Source of the DNA: Chloroflexota bacterium
Lineage (GTDB): Bacteria > Chloroflexota > Dehalococcoidia > UBA2247 > RBG-13-53-26
Direction of reading: 5' to 3'
Assembly: GCA_026389585.1 (NCBI GenBank)
Contig: JAPLHP010000061.1
Coordinates: forward strand, 1 to 43,207
DNA length: 43,207 nt
Shown here: one piece after another, positions 43,080 through 43,207 of the stretch
How the letters are laid out: each line of letters begins with the position of its first letter
How positions within the stretch are numbered: position 1 is the first letter of the stretch
Notes under the pieces: generated by a model
The model's database searches: none
Seen by the model: the letters and a program-made list of their open reading frames with translations, nothing else
What the model was told of the DNA's origin: nothing
Translations under genes and position numbers: made by a program

Positions 43080-43207
43080 GTTTCATAAACTGCTTTACAA
43101 CGAGCGAGCTTGTCAAGAATGGCTTTGGCGGAGGCTTTCCCCACCAACGGTTTAGGGTCGGCATTGGATATTGTCAGGTACTCCTTAATGGCATGGATCA
43201 ACTCTGG
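43070..43207 (-). CDS. IS630-type transposase C-terminus (5' part beyond the window)
   Basis: 46 codons on the minus strand from the window edge to a TAG at 43070-43072. The reading ELIHAIKEYLTISNADPKP, then ASAKAILDKLARCKAVYETL, matches the last helices of IS630 transposases (AIEEYL..HN.DPKPFVWTASA..IL.K..R). The usual FVW is LVG here, so it may be degraded. Its stop overlaps the recombinase remnant by about 10 nt. Whether the rest is intact cannot be seen. Confidence 0.7.
   Translation of the reverse strand, partial: PELIHAIKEYLTISNADPKPLVGKASAKAILDKLARCKAVYETLD

Overview
The window is a bacterial chromosome segment with moderate base composition, dense gene packing, many 1-26 nt gene overlaps and frequent GTG or TTG starts. 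Gene content suggests Chloroflexota, probably an uncultured Dehalococcoidia. The clues are several CaiB/family III CoA-transferases, a HisZ-like protein paired with a short-type HisG, a signal-peptide plus C-terminal-anchor surface protein, and decayed insertion sequences. This placement rests on gene content alone; there is no rRNA or other clear phylogenetic marker.

Layout. Positions 1-1900 hold the end of a secreted protein, a signal-peptide protein with an Ig-like region, a strong terminator hairpin and a frameshifted IS630 transposase remnant. Positions 1900-8240 (minus) are uvrB, a soluble PAS-PAS-PAS-GAF histidine kinase and two tandem-duplicated OmpR-type response regulators. Positions 8241-8821 are a gene-free block of dispersed-repeat hairpins. 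Positions 8822-12023 (minus) are a tandem pair of CoA-transferases followed by rsmG. Positions 12165-16483 hold a polyprenol-phosphate glycosyltransferase, a PAP2-like membrane protein without its catalytic histidines, a small membrane protein, ilvE, another small membrane protein, and a transglutaminase-like/TPR/HTH protein. Positions 16725-18497 (plus) are a DksA/TraR zinc-finger gene, lspA and an RluA-family pseudouridine synthase. glnS and gltX diverge from a shared promoter region at 20232-20459. Positions 22120-24518 hold a second tandem CoA-transferase pair, followed by an MBL-fold hydrolase, an SDR and hisB.

Positions 27000-30150 are an accessory island with two transposase remnants, hairpins, a surface protein and two small membrane proteins. 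Positions 30147-42151 are almost all on the minus strand. Read in transcription order they are hisZ, a duplicated-domain hisG, a crotonase, plsC, ispH, a small conserved-looking ORF, a DUF177/YceD protein, rpmF, fabD, nusB, acpP, lysA, holB, hisC and a VOC protein. The right edge has a hypothetical gene and a tyrosine-recombinase 3' remnant joined to an IS630-type transposase 3' end.

The most interesting items are: the HisG made of two fused HisG domains that have lost complementary motifs; the twice-occurring two-gene CoA-transferase cassette with the same subunit order; the PAP2-like protein lacking both catalytic histidines; TATAAT boxes so close to start codons that leaderless transcription is likely; and several IS or recombinase remnants visible only by translating across stop codons or the window edge. 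No CRISPR array, tRNA or rRNA was seen.
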